NCBI GenBank assembly: GCA_021647365.1
Contig: JAKIUW010000003.1
Location: forward strand, 1 to 64,000
Reading direction: 5' to 3'
Source: Cocleimonas sp.
GTDB lineage: Bacteria; Pseudomonadota; Gammaproteobacteria; Thiotrichales; Thiotrichaceae
Length of the DNA: 64,000 bases
Shown here: positions 26,404-35,227 of the stretch, piece after piece
Numbering within the stretch: the stretch's first letter is position 1
Layout: every line of letters begins with the position of its first letter
Notes under the pieces: model-generated
The model's input: the letters and a program-made list of their open reading frames with translations, nothing else
What the model was told of the DNA's origin: nothing
Database searches by the model: none
Position numbers and translations under genes: made by a program

Positions 26404-28385
26404 TACCTGAGATAGGACACTTTGCTTTAATTCTCGCTTTATCCGTTGCGATAGTACAAGGCATATTCCCATTATGGGGGTCACTCACTGCTAAGCCTCA
26501 ATGGATTGCACTCGCCAAGCCCGCCGCTTATGGTCAGCTATTATTTATGGTGATCTCGTTTGCATGTTTGGTATATGCCTTTGTTGTTAACGATTTTTCG
26601 GTAAAGTACACAGCCAATAACTCAAACTCTCAAATGCCAACCATGTTTCGTGTATCAGCCGTTTGGGGGGCGCACGAAGGGTCGCTATTACTTTGGGCGA
26701 TGATTTTGTCAGGATGGGGCGCAGCCGTTGCCTTTTTCAGTAAAGGCATTCCACCCATTATGTTATCGCGTGTATTGAGTATTATGGGCTTGATTGGTGT
26801 TGGCTTCATGTTGTTTGTCATCGTTACATCAAATCCTTTTGAACGCTTGTTGCAAATCCCTTTAGAAGGGCGGCAGCTTAATCCTTTATTACAAGATTTT
26901 GGTTTGATTATTCATCCACCGATGCTTTATATGGGCTATGTAGGTTTATCGGTTGCCTTTTCTTTTGCCATGGCAGCAATGATTGGTGGCAAGCTTGATG
27001 CCTCTTGGGTGCGCTGGGCAAGACCATGGACAAACATTGCGTGGGTATTTTTAACGCTGGGAATAGCGCTCGGTAGTTGGTGGGCGTATTACGAGTTAGG
27101 CTGGGGCGGATGGTGGTTCTGGGATCCTGTAGAAAATGCTTCATTAATGCCGTGGATTGTAGGCACTGCTTTAATACATTCGCTCGCCGTGACGGAAAAA
27201 CGTGCCAGCTTTAAAGCATGGACGATATTGCTCTGTATACTAGGTTTCTCGTTGAGCCTGCTGGGAACATTCTTAGTGCGTTCGGGCGTGCTTACATCGG
27301 TTCATTCTTTTGCCTCTGACCCAGGTCGTGGTTTGTTTATCCTAATCTTCTTATTGGTTGTAATTGGTTCTTCACTAATATTATTTTCCTTTAGAGCGCA
27401 CAAACTACGTTCGGTTGGTTCATTTTCGCTCATTTCACGAGAATCTGGTCTCTTGGTAAACAATGTAATTTTATTAGTGATGACAGCAACCGTTTTGCTC
27501 GGCACTTTATATCCACTGATAATTGATGCGTTGGGTGCGGGTAAGATTTCAGTTGGTCCTCCATATTTTAATTTTGTGATGGTGCCACTTGCACTTGTTT
27601 TATTTAGCGTCATGGGGCTTGGTTTCTTCCTTCGCTGGAAAAAAGATTCTATCGAAAGAGTGCTGAAAAAAGTATGGATACCGTTAGCTGCTAGTTTAGT
27701 AATAGCTTTTGTTCTTCCGCTTGTTGTGGCTCCAGAATTTAACTTTAAAGTTGTTCTCGGTTTATTTGCAGGTAGCTGGATAACACTCGCCGCATTGATG
27801 TGGGTGGTAAGCCTTGGGCGCTCTCCTTTTAAGCTTCCATTAGCAAGTTGGGGTTCGGTGATTGCACATATTGGCATGGCGACAACGGTCATTGGAATTA
27901 CCCTAGTGTCGCTTTACGATACTGAAAAAGATGTACGCTTAGAAAAAGGTCAAAGCTACGAAATGGCAGGTTATAAGTTTGCTTTTGAAGGTGTAGAAGG
28001 TCATCAAGGCAAAAACTACACGGCAAATCGTGCAACCATGACGATTACTCAAGATGGCAAACATATCACAACAGTGCACCCTGAAAAACGTGACTACGGA
28101 CGTGATGCGATGGCAATGACAGAGGCAGGTATTGATGCTGGCTTCACTCGCGACTTGTTTGTCGCTTTGGGCGAACCCTTAGGCAAAGATGCGTGGAGCT
28201 TCCGTATATATCATAAACCTTTTGTACGCTGGATTTGGCTGGGAGCAATTCTAATGGGTTTTGGTGGCTTTATTGCCGCATTGGATAAACGTTATCGCAG
28301 AATGAGAAAGATAGCGGTTGAGCCTATTGCAGATAATGCTGGAAAGAAAAACCAGCCAAAGCCAGCTTCAGGTGTGACAATATGA
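26400..28385 (+). CDS. ccmF: CcmF, cytochrome c heme lyase core subunit
   Basis: Large polytopic membrane protein (661 residues) that, with CcmH and CcmI, ligates heme to the CxxCH motif of apocytochromes. The WWD signature is GGWWFWDPVENASLMPW. The ALIHSLAVTEKR and FLVRSGVLTSVHSFASDP segments, with conserved His residues, are present. The end has a basic cytoplasmic tail. It overlaps ccmE and ccmG by 4 bp each. Confidence 0.97.
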   Translation: MIPEIGHFALILALSVAIVQGIFPLWGSLTAKPQWIALAKPAAYGQLLFMVISFACLVYAFVVNDFSVKYTANNSNSQMPTMFRVSAVWGAHEGSLLLWAMILSGWGAAVAFFSKGIPPIMLSRVLSIMGLIGVGFMLFVIVTSNPFERLLQIPLEGRQLNPLLQDFGLIIHPPMLYMGYVGLSVAFSFAMAAMIGGKLDASWVRWARPWTNIAWVFLTLGIALGSWWAYYELGWGGWWFWDPVENASLMPWIVGTALIHSLAVTEKRASFKAWTILLCILGFSLSLLGTFLVRSGVLTSVHSFASDPGRGLFILIFLLVVIGSSLILFSFRAHKLRSVGSFSLISRESGLLVNNVILLVMTATVLLGTLYPLIIDALGAGKISVGPPYFNFVMVPLALVLFSVMGLGFFLRWKKDSIERVLKKVWIPLAASLVIAFVLPLVVAPEFNFKVVLGLFAGSWITLAALMWVVSLGRSPFKLPLASWGSVIAHIGMATTVIGITLVSLYDTEKDVRLEKGQSYEMAGYKFAFEGVEGHQGKNYTANRATMTITQDGKHITTVHPEKRDYGRDAMAMTEAGIDAGFTRDLFVALGEPLGKDAWSFRIYHKPFVRWIWLGAILMGFGGFIAALDKRYRRMRKIAVEPIADNAGKKNQPKPASGVTI

Positions 28386-28927
28386 AGTTTTTTATTCCCC
28401 TCATAGCATTTGTAGCATTAATTGGTTTGATGTTGTTTGGTTTAAATAATGATCCAAAGTTGATTCCTTCTCCTTTTATAGGTCAATCAGCACCACAATT
28501 TGAGTTGCCACGGCTTTATAAGCCTGAGCAAACCATCTCAGTTGATGACATGAAAGGTAAGGTATGGATACTTAATCTTTGGGCATCATGGTGTGTTTCT
28601 TGCCGTGCAGAACATGCTGTTTTAACACGCTTAATTAATAAAGAAAAAATCCCAACTGTGGGTTTAAATTACAAAGACTACGGTACGGAGGACTATGGTG
28701 ATGATGCTGTTCAATGGCTTTCGTCATTAGGTAATCCTTATTATGCCGTTGCGGTTGATACCAAAGGTATGGCAGGTATTGATTGGGGCGTGGTTGGCGT
28801 GCCTGAAACATTTTTGATGGATAAAAAAGGCATTGTACGTTACAAATTTACCGGACCTGTTTACCAAAAAGCGGTTGATGAAACTTTGATTCCTCTCATT
28901 AAAAAGCTACGCGAAGAAGAAGGGTAA
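28382..28927 (+). CDS. ccmG: CcmG/DsbE, thiol-disulfide reductant for cytochrome c maturation
   Basis: Membrane-anchored periplasmic thioredoxin-like protein that keeps apocytochrome cysteines reduced. One span at residues 3-21, then the thioredoxin fold with active site NLWASWCVSC (Cys71 and Cys74) and the later cis-Pro region WGVVGVPETFLMD. The length of 181 residues is normal. It overlaps ccmF and is followed directly by ccmH. Confidence 0.96.
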   Translation: MKFFIPLIAFVALIGLMLFGLNNDPKLIPSPFIGQSAPQFELPRLYKPEQTISVDDMKGKVWILNLWASWCVSCRAEHAVLTRLINKEKIPTVGLNYKDYGTEDYGDDAVQWLSSLGNPYYAVAVDTKGMAGIDWGVVGVPETFLMDKKGIVRYKFTGPVYQKAVDETLIPLIKKLREEEG

Positions 28928-28930
28928 GTG

Positions 28931-29428
28931 ATGAACGCTTTATTTAAACCCCTCCATTTAAAACTTCTACTAGGTGTTTTCCTATTGTTTTTTGTGCTAG
29001 GTATGACGGCTTTGTATGCGGTAAAAATTGAGTTTCATAGTTTTGAAAATAAAGCACAGGAAAAGCTTTATCTGCAGTTAATCGCCGAGCTTCGTTGCGT
29101 GAAATGCCAAAACCAAAACCTAGCAGAATCCAATGCGGAACTAGCAAAAGATATGCGCGAAAAAGCCTACGAGTTAATTATCAAAGGTGGTTCTCGCGAT
29201 GATGTGGTCAATTATATGACAGCACGTTACGGTGATTTTGTTTTATATAAGCCACCCTTTAAAATGCAAACCTTATTACTTTGGGTGGGGCCTCCTATAT
29301 TTTTATTTTTGAGCCTATTGATGTTGTTCAGACTTATTCGAAATCAAAAAAATCAGCCCATTGAAAAACTCAGTGAAACCGATCGCGATTCTGTTCGTGA
29401 TCTCCTAACCTCTAACAAAGAAAAATAA
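28931..29428 (+). CDS. ccmH: CcmH, apocytochrome-reducing subunit of the heme lyase
   Basis: Short (165-residue) CcmH with an N-terminal span or signal (LLLGVFLLFFVLGMTALYA), the redox motif ELRCVKCQNQNLAESNAELA (Cys-x2-Cys) and a second span (TLLLWVGPPIFLFLSLLMLF). The TPR part is separate, encoded by ccmI, unlike the fused E. coli CcmH. The ATG at 28931 is preferred over the GTG just before it because the AGAAGAAGG site is then seven bases away. Confidence 0.95.
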   Translation: MNALFKPLHLKLLLGVFLLFFVLGMTALYAVKIEFHSFENKAQEKLYLQLIAELRCVKCQNQNLAESNAELAKDMREKAYELIIKGGSRDDVVNYMTARYGDFVLYKPPFKMQTLLLWVGPPIFLFLSLLMLFRLIRNQKNQPIEKLSETDRDSVRDLLTSNKEK

Positions 29429-29430
29429 TT

Positions 29431-30729
29431 ATGTTTTGGATTGTCTCTGCGATTCTTTTATTAATCGCCCTTGCTTTTGTATTGCCCACTTTATTACGCC
29501 AACGTAGCACCATTCAAGATGGCAGTCGTGAGCAAAACATCTTCATCGCTAATGAACAATTGGCAGAGTTGGAAACACGTTTTGAAAAAGGTGAAATAGA
29601 TAGTGAAGCCTATCAAGCAACACGTGATGAACTTGAGCAGTCACTTTTTTCAGATATAAAAGATGATGATATAGGGGGCAGTAGTAATTCAAAGTCATCA
29701 TTGCTGGGTGGTGTTCTTGTTGCATTGTTAGTTCCTGCAATAGCGATTCCTGTATATTTAAAAGTGGGTAATTTGCCATTCACAAAAACGCTCGATTCCA
29801 AACAAGCAGCAGCCAAAGTGGCTGATGCTAAAGTGCCGCGCAATGCAGATGGTACGCCTGATATCGACACCATGATTGCAGGCTTGCAAAAAAAGATGGA
29901 AGCAGACCCTAAAAATGGAAAAGGCTGGACGATGCTTGGACGCTCCTATATGGTGATGAAGCGTTATCCTGAAGCTGCAAATTCATACGAACGCGCATTG
30001 AAATTAAAGCCCAAATCAGCTGATCTCATGTTGGCTCTGGCAGACTCATTAGCAATGGCAAGTGGCGGTGAAATTACAGGACGACCCGTAGAATTAATTA
30101 ATAAGGCCTTGGAAATAGAACCAGATAATCAAACCGCACTCTGGTTGGGTGGTATGGCAGCTCGACAACAAGGTAATCACCTAATCGCGATTGGGCGCTG
30201 GATGAAAGTTCTGTCATTGGTGAAAAATCCAAATGAACGCAAAGAAGTAACCTCTTTAATTACAGAAGCAATGACACAACTTACACCCGAGCAAAAAGCA
30301 AAAATGGGCACATCTATTGAGTCAACACTAGTCATTCCTGCAATGCCTGTTAAAAAAGCCCCTGTTAAAAATGATAGTGCGCCCAGCGCAGGCATAACCG
30401 TAAGCATTAGCTTGTCAGAGAAATTTAAAGCACAGGCAAATCCAACGGATCTAGTCTTCATCTACGCCAAAGCCATGAGTGGCCCACCCATGCCATTAGC
30501 GGCAGTAAGAAAGCAGGTAAAAGACTTGCCGTTTGAAGTGGTGCTGAATGATGCAATGGCAATGATGCCAAGTCTAAAGCTTTCAGATTTTTCAGAAGTA
30601 ATCGTTGGCGCAAGAATTTCTAAGTCAGGCCAACCTGTCGCGCAAAATGGCGACATGTTTTCTGAAAAGACATCAATAAAAGCGGGCGATATGGTAAGTT
30701 TGGAAATTGATACGGTTGTGGTTAAGTAG
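29431..30729 (+). CDS. ccmI: CcmI (CycH), TPR chaperone for apocytochrome c
   Basis: Membrane-anchored periplasmic protein that binds the C-terminus of apocytochromes and feeds them to CcmFH. Two spans (residues 1-17 and about 90-108) bracket a cytoplasmic loop with LAELETRFEKGEID, diagnostic of CcmI. TPR units follow (KGWTMLGRSYMVMKRYPEAA and neighbours). The C-terminal domain ends in VSLEIDTVVVK. The 432 residues are usual. It is the last ccm gene and starts 2 bp after ccmH. Confidence 0.93.
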   Translation: MFWIVSAILLLIALAFVLPTLLRQRSTIQDGSREQNIFIANEQLAELETRFEKGEIDSEAYQATRDELEQSLFSDIKDDDIGGSSNSKSSLLGGVLVALLVPAIAIPVYLKVGNLPFTKTLDSKQAAAKVADAKVPRNADGTPDIDTMIAGLQKKMEADPKNGKGWTMLGRSYMVMKRYPEAANSYERALKLKPKSADLMLALADSLAMASGGEITGRPVELINKALEIEPDNQTALWLGGMAARQQGNHLIAIGRWMKVLSLVKNPNERKEVTSLITEAMTQLTPEQKAKMGTSIESTLVIPAMPVKKAPVKNDSAPSAGITVSISLSEKFKAQANPTDLVFIYAKAMSGPPMPLAAVRKQVKDLPFEVVLNDAMAMMPSLKLSDFSEVIVGARISKSGQPVAQNGDMFSEKTSIKAGDMVSLEIDTVVVK

Positions 30730-30803
30730 ATAGTTAGTATGTAATGTAAAGCCCCCTGCTGTGCTGTCCCACAAACATCAAATAAAGAAGAAAGCCTGAA
30801 TCT

Positions 30804-31046
30804 GTGTTCTATCAGCTCCTATCTCACTGTAAAAAACAACCATCAAAACATAAGTTTCGTTTTAAGATTCCACTATTTTCATTGGATGCAAGCGCCATTG
30901 AGTTATCCCTAAAGTTCTTTCCTTGGGCTGAACATCAATCCCACGCCTCCAGTGTAAAGTTAAGTGTGGGGCTTAATCATGGCAATTGGCTGCCCGATTT
31001 TACGGCACTGAGCGACGGCAATGAAAATGGTAGGATTCAAAGGTAA
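30804..31046 (+). pseudogene. IS4-family transposase fragment
   Basis: An 80-residue open stretch reads like an internal part of an IS4-type DDE transposase: KHKFRFKIPLFSLDASAIEL contains the first catalytic Asp (LDAS), followed by FFPWAEHQ and KLSVGLNHGNWLPDF. The usual N-terminal and C-terminal thirds are missing, and no terminal repeats are evident, so it is a dead remnant. It lies between the ccm operon and eamA. I saw no intact copy in the window. Confidence 0.7.
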
Positions 31047-31165
31047 AAGGTTAGCTTTTTTATAAGGTTACTAACGCGGCACCCCTAAAAACATTAACCT
31101 CTGTAGCTATCCTTATCACAACGTAGCTGATAATTTTTCCTCTACAACAATGACAACTGTACGAC

Positions 31166-32023
31166 ATGACAAAAAAACATCAACTACTCGCTCTTATTGT
31201 CACCATTATTTGGGGGACAAACTTCGTATTCATCAAGTATGGCTTAAATGAGCTACCGCCCTTTTTATTTGCCACCATTCGATTCTTCTTGGTGGCATTT
31301 CCGCTCATATTTTTCTTCCCAAAGCCTAAAGCAAGCTGGTGGCTAATTGCCGCTTACGGCTTATTCATAGGCTTTGGGCAATTTGGCATTTTATTTTACG
31401 CTATGCAAAACGACATATCGCCAGGGATTGCTTCTTTAGTGTTACAAACACAGGTTTTCTTTAGCGTTATCTTTGCTATTTTTTTCTTTAAAGAATTTGT
31501 CACGCCGATTCAATGGCTCGCTTTAATCATCAGCTTTTCAGGCATCGCACTCATCGCCAGTAAAACGGGCGGACAAACAACGCTCTTTGGTTTAGCACTA
31601 GCGTTACTCGCAGCAATGAGTTGGGCGATGGGAAATATGGTGGTAAAGAAAGCTGGCAAGGTAGATATTATTGCGTTCTTGGCATATTCATCACTCTTTG
31701 CTGTACCCGTGCTGGCGGCAATGTCGCTCTATTTTGAAGGCTGGGATTTAATTAAAACCAGTATACAGGCGGCTAGCATGACCAGTGTTTACGTCGTATT
31801 CTGGCAAACAATTGGCAATACACTGATTGGCTACGGCTTATGGAATTTCCTACTCAGCCGTTACAGCGCTGCCACAGTAACCCCATGGGCACTACTTATA
31901 CCGATTTCGGGCATGACAGCCTCTAGCTTTTTATTGGATGAGCCGATGCCCATGTGGAAGTTACTTGCGGCGGCACTGGTTTTAGCGGGATTGGTGATTA
32001 ATATTATCAGCACAAAAAAATAG
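31166..32023 (+). CDS. eamA: EamA-type DMT-superfamily exporter
   Basis: Ten-span drug/metabolite transporter with two EamA repeats (about residues 5-135 and 145-282). The N-terminus (IVTIIWGTNFVFIKYGLNELPP) and the segment NDISPGIASLVLQTQVFFSVI match the E. coli EamA group that exports O-acetylserine and cysteine. The substrate is therefore a family-based inference. The length is 285 residues. No regulator is adjacent. A CACACC palindrome follows 30 bp after the stop and abuts the IS30 element. Confidence 0.85.
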   Translation: MTKKHQLLALIVTIIWGTNFVFIKYGLNELPPFLFATIRFFLVAFPLIFFFPKPKASWWLIAAYGLFIGFGQFGILFYAMQNDISPGIASLVLQTQVFFSVIFAIFFFKEFVTPIQWLALIISFSGIALIASKTGGQTTLFGLALALLAAMSWAMGNMVVKKAGKVDIIAFLAYSSLFAVPVLAAMSLYFEGWDLIKTSIQAASMTSVYVVFWQTIGNTLIGYGLWNFLLSRYSAATVTPWALLIPISGMTASSFLLDEPMPMWKLLAAALVLAGLVINIISTKK

Positions 32024-32053
32024 TCAATAAATGGGCTATTCAAAATACTGCAT

Positions 32054-32097
32054 GCACACCCCGCTAGTTTTACATGATGTAAAACTAGGGGGGTGCT
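32054..32097. repeat. CACACC palindrome with fused arms next to the IS30 element
   Basis: C-arm and G-arm of the CTAG subtype meet at a shared centre, TTTTACATGATGTAAAA, with almost no loop. The arms have drifted: CCCCGC in one, and GGGGGGTGC lacking one TG in the other. The G-arm runs directly into the left edge of the IS30 element. Confidence 0.85.
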
Positions 32098-33157
32098 TGG
32101 ATTCAACTTGCAAGTGCAACAGGTTTAATTTCAGTATCAATCTCTTTATCAAAAAGTTCTTGTGGTGTTTTATACTTGTGTCTTTTTCTTGGCCTCGTAT
32201 TGAGTATCCAAGCAACTTCATTAAGATACTTTTGAGAGTGTACCGATAAATCTGTCCCTTTTGGAAAGTACTGCCGTAACAAGCCATTGGTGTTTTCATT
32301 GCTACCTCTTTGCCAAGGTGAATGAGGGTCAGAAAAGTAAATATCCAAGCTTAGTTCTTCTGACATCAAAGCATGATCAGCCATCGTTGAACCTCTATCA
32401 TACGTCATGGATAACCTAAGAAATTGATCTATCTTTTTAAACTGTCTCTCAAAACCTGCACGCACATCCTCAGCACTTTTACTCTCCATTTTACTTAAAA
32501 ATACAAAGCCTGTTTTGCGTTCAACAACGGTGTCAATTGACGAACGATTATGTGCACCTATGATTAAATCACCTTCCCAATTCCCCGCTATTTCTCGATC
32601 TTCTATTTCTTCTGGCCGATGATGAATCGTTTGTGAATCAGCGACTTGGATGGTGGCAGAGTTACTTGAACTCCTTCGCCGACCACGTTTTGTTTTTGCC
32701 TGTCTAAGGTTAGAAACAAGTAATTTTCTCAACTCATTTTTGGGTATGGCATAGATATGTCGATAAATTGTTTCATGGCCAACGTTCATACTGGAATCAT
32801 TAGGATAATCAAGCTTGAGTTTCTCTGATATCTGTTCTGGCGGCCACTGTCTATCTTGTATCATGATGTTAACTTTATCAGAAAGCTTTTCATTACTGAC
32901 GATCTTCTTGGGTTTAATGCTAAATGCTTTTCTTTGTCGATGAAGTTCTGCTCCTTTTGTGGCGCAGTACTGACCCTTAGGTTGATGGTTGAGTTCTCGC
33001 GTTACAGATGAACGATCTCGACCTAGAATTTTAGCTATTTCAGCCGCTTTAACGCCTTGTTGATCTTTTATCATTATTACTGCGCGTTCCTCACAGCTGA
33101 TATGTTGGTATATTTTTTTCATGCAACCGTCTCCATTGGATTTGTTGCATATGATTG
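32098..33157 (-). mobile_element. IS30-family insertion sequence (approximate limits)
   Basis: The element consists of one transposase gene with short flanks. Possible imperfect terminal repeats share TGTTGCA followed by TTGAA, read outward at both ends (32099-32120 and about 33140-33158). I could not define exact ends or a target duplication. The left end touches a CACACC palindrome, and the right end adjoins an IS110-type fragment. Confidence 0.6.
32103..33122 (-). CDS. IS30-family transposase
   Basis: Intact DDE transposase of 339 residues. The N-terminal HTH region (ISCEERAVIMIKDQQG and ILGRDRSSVTREL) is typical. The catalytic core shows NWEGDLIIG with the first Asp, SMTYDRGSTM with the second, and SPWQRGSNENTNGLLRQYFP with the Glu. 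No frameshift is seen, so it may still be active. The stop codon is only a few bases from the left end of the element. Confidence 0.93.
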   Translation of the reverse strand: MKKIYQHISCEERAVIMIKDQQGVKAAEIAKILGRDRSSVTRELNHQPKGQYCATKGAELHRQRKAFSIKPKKIVSNEKLSDKVNIMIQDRQWPPEQISEKLKLDYPNDSSMNVGHETIYRHIYAIPKNELRKLLVSNLRQAKTKRGRRRSSSNSATIQVADSQTIHHRPEEIEDREIAGNWEGDLIIGAHNRSSIDTVVERKTGFVFLSKMESKSAEDVRAGFERQFKKIDQFLRLSMTYDRGSTMADHALMSEELSLDIYFSDPHSPWQRGSNENTNGLLRQYFPKGTDLSVHSQKYLNEVAWILNTRPRKRHKYKTPQELFDKEIDTEIKPVALAS

Positions 33158-33297
33158 AAGATAGTGGTCTAACTAAGTTACAAGCTGTTTGTGCCGTTAT
33201 GCGTAAAATGCTTCTTGCAATGCACGGTATGTTGAAAGAGGATAAGCCATTCGATGGACAACGTTTTTACTCTTTGAACGAAGCTGTTACTGATTAA
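33151..33297 (+). pseudogene. C-terminal fragment of an IS110-family transposase
   Basis: About 48 codons read SGLTKLQAVCAVMRKMLLAM, then HGMLKEDKPFDGQRFYSLNE, ending in TAA. That is the C-terminal tail of IS110-type transposases (compare MRKLLxxxxGxLKxxxPFD). The rest is absent; the sequence enters directly from the right end of the IS30 element. No IS110 sequence exists on the other side of the IS30 element, so a deletion rather than simple insertion must have occurred. Confidence 0.65.
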
Positions 33298-33365
33298 ACT
33301 TTTTTATTAGTTTAGTACTTTTTTGGTTAACCGTGAACAGAGTATCTTTACATGCCTAATCTACG

Positions 33366-33962
33366 CTAATACTGATAATCTCTAAACACTCCAATCATCA
33401 CACCTTGTATCTCAACCTGTTCTGCCGGGTAAAACATGGATTCCATTTGACTATTTGCGGGTCGTAGTTCTACGACACCCGTATCTTTTGGATGATAGTA
33501 TTTCAGCGTTGCCTCATATCGATCAACCAAAGCAACAATGATATTTCCTTCTCTAGCATAGTTTTGTTTTTGGATGACGACATAGTCTTCATCCCAAATA
33601 CCCGCTTCTATCATTGAGTCACCCGCTATTTTTAGTATGTAGCGGTTTGGTCCATAAAAAAGCTGAGCCATATTAATATTCTGCTCATCAGGAATTGCCT
33701 CAATTGGGCAACCCGCAGCAATACGCCCCATATAAGGCAAGCTACTACCCTCTTCTTCAAAAGGCTCTGTTAGTTGATAAGCTGATTTACCTTCCGCCTC
33801 TTGCAAGTAGTTATTATTGATTAAAGTACGGATATGTTTATGGATGGTGCTACGCCCAATACCCAGCTCTTGCCCCACTTCTTCCAAGGTGGGCAAATAC
33901 CCCATCTCTTGTGCGAGCTGCTTAATAGTCTGTAAAACCAATGATTGTTTTGATGTTAGCAT
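33366..33962 (-). CDS. lexA: LexA, SOS repressor
   Basis: Two-domain repressor of 198 residues. A winged HTH (PTLEEVGQELGIGRSTIHKH) is followed by an autoprotease domain with cleavage site Ala83-Gly84, nucleophile Ser116 (KIAGDSMIEA) and general base Lys154 (YEATLKYY). The recognition helix GIGRSTIHKHIRTL differs from the E. coli type (SPNAAEEHL), so its operator may differ. I saw no CTGT-N8-ACAG box in front of the gene. The nearest look-alike, CTG-N12-CAG at 34051-34068, has wrong spacing. It stands alone, with 6S RNA divergent upstream. Confidence 0.88.
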   Translation of the reverse strand: MLTSKQSLVLQTIKQLAQEMGYLPTLEEVGQELGIGRSTIHKHIRTLINNNYLQEAEGKSAYQLTEPFEEEGSSLPYMGRIAAGCPIEAIPDEQNINMAQLFYGPNRYILKIAGDSMIEAGIWDEDYVVIQKQNYAREGNIIVALVDRYEATLKYYHPKDTGVVELRPANSQMESMFYPAEQVEIQGVMIGVFRDYQY

Positions 33963-34272
33963 CTCTCGTTCTCTCTTTGTTGTCTCTTTATCATCTGCAG
34001 TTTACTTTATAGCGAACAAAAAAGAAACCTGAAAGAATTAAATATCATTATCTGAATAAATTATTACAGAATAACAACCTCATGCCACTTATAGAAAAAA
34101 ACGATAACCCCATTTATAATACTTTTTAAATTGTCTGGGTTCTTAATATAACCACTTCTATGCCTTTGAAAACAAAAAGAAATTAATAATATTGATTGGC
34201 CCATGAATCATGCCCGGTGAAAATAAGCCTCGGTAGATTTAGACTAGCGGTACAAAAATTGCTCAAATTCTC
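33963..34272. other. AT-rich intergenic stretch between lexA and the 6S RNA
   Basis: About 310 bases with no supported gene. It should hold the lexA promoter. I found no operator that I can name. Confidence 0.5.
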
Positions 34273-34301
34273 TTAACAATAAGCTTAATTTGTAATAGTA
34301 T
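34273..34301 (+). promoter_or_regulatory. Predicted sigma-70 promoter of the 6S RNA
   Basis: -35 TTAACA (34273-34278), a 17-base spacer and -10 TAGTAT (34296-34301). The RNA would start about seven to nine bases later, exactly where the 6S closing stem begins. Confidence 0.6.
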
Positions 34302-34309
34302 TATTACAT

Positions 34310-34500
34310 GGGTGTCGTCTAGGATATTCGAGAAGTAAATGGGAAATCCCTTGAGCCTAATTTTATATTACAGGGATTTGATGAGGTTTTGTGAGCATGA
34401 CCGCTACGGTGGTAAGCCTAATAAATTTTTGAGGATCCCGTCTTGAGCCTTTACTGGTTCAAGGTCAATGTTTACTTCACGATAATCTTGGTAGGCACCC
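34310..34500 (+). ncRNA. ssrS: 6S RNA
   Basis: RNA that binds sigma-70 RNA polymerase in stationary phase. The 191 bases fit the usual 180-190. The two ends pair in a long closing stem: GGGTGTCGTCTAGGATATTCG (34310-34330) with CGATAATCTTGGTAGGCACCC (34480-34500) through Watson-Crick and G-U pairs. Internal landmarks match E. coli ssrS in order: CCCTTGAGCCTAATTTTATA (compare CCCCTGAGCCGATATTTCATA), GTGAGCATGACC with GTAAGCCT (compare GTGAGCATGCTCG with GAAGCCT), and CTTGAGCC-x-GGTTCAAGG (compare CCTTGAACC-x-GGTTCAAGG). A run of six T follows the stem. The ygfA gene that often follows ssrS is absent; the next gene is a convergent SPOR gene. Confidence 0.85.
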
Positions 34501-34549
34501 TTTTTTATTGCCTCTCTTTTGCAACCAACCTACACCTCAAGTGTAAATA

Positions 34550-35227
34550 TCACTGCTTGCTGCTACCTTCTAATAAATCACAGGATCGTGGTATTTTTTG
34601 TACGCTTGCTCTAGGATCAACCTTCTTTGTCCATTTAAGCACCGGCGCATCACTGCCAAATGGCTCATCGTAATCAATCCAGTAAACTTCTTTTTTCTTT
34701 TTACGCGCAGTATATTTTGCATCATAGCCCAAAAAACGGACATATTCTGAATGTCTGCGCGCCTTGTCAAGATCATCAAAAAAACCTAGAGAAATAGCAT
34801 TTTTATACGGCCCCGACGCTATAATTTTATAATTTTTTATTTCATGTTTTTTGATCTCTGTTATCACTTTTTCTGCCTTTTCTCGAGAAGGAAACGCTTG
34901 TAAATAAACTAAGAAATTTAGCGTTTGCATCGTTTTTTGTTTACGAATAACAATTGCCAAACCAAAGTTTCGTATATTTTTTGCAATAAGCTGAGCTGTT
35001 TTTGGGCTCCCAAAAGGCCCCAACGTATAACAACTACTTTGCAGTTGTGAGTTTTTACTTTGGTAGGCATAACTATTAACTGTCGGAATTAAAATAACAG
35101 GAGGTATCCCATCTTTTGTTCTTCTAGGTGGCACATAATCATTACTACCAAGGGTCATTGCCCACACGAAGTAGGCTATATTCGACACCACAAGAGCCAC
35201 AACGATCATTTGCATTATTATTTTCAT
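34550..35227 (-). CDS. Membrane-anchored SPOR-domain protein
   Basis: Protein of 225 residues with one N-terminal span (IIMQMIVVALVVSNIAYFVWAM) and a SPOR-like domain at about 65-170 (CYTLGPFGSPKTAQLIAK, then YLQAFPSREKAEKVITEIKK, then ISLGFFDDLDKARRHSEYVR). SPOR domains bind denuded glycan strands at division septa. The C-terminus carries a Lys-rich extension and two Cys. It overlaps the coaX stop by 4 bp, the last gene of the operon. The coaX-SPOR pairing is common in gammaproteobacteria. Confidence 0.8.
   Translation of the reverse strand: MKIIMQMIVVALVVSNIAYFVWAMTLGSNDYVPPRRTKDGIPPVILIPTVNSYAYQSKNSQLQSSCYTLGPFGSPKTAQLIAKNIRNFGLAIVIRKQKTMQTLNFLVYLQAFPSREKAEKVITEIKKHEIKNYKIIASGPYKNAISLGFFDDLDKARRHSEYVRFLGYDAKYTARKKKKEVYWIDYDEPFGSDAPVLKWTKKVDPRASVQKIPRSCDLLEGSSKQ

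Noticed and set aside
34443..34673. Open reading frame of 76 codons starting within the 6S RNA
   Set aside because: It overlaps the 3' part of the 6S RNA and the end of the SPOR gene on the other strand and has no family character.
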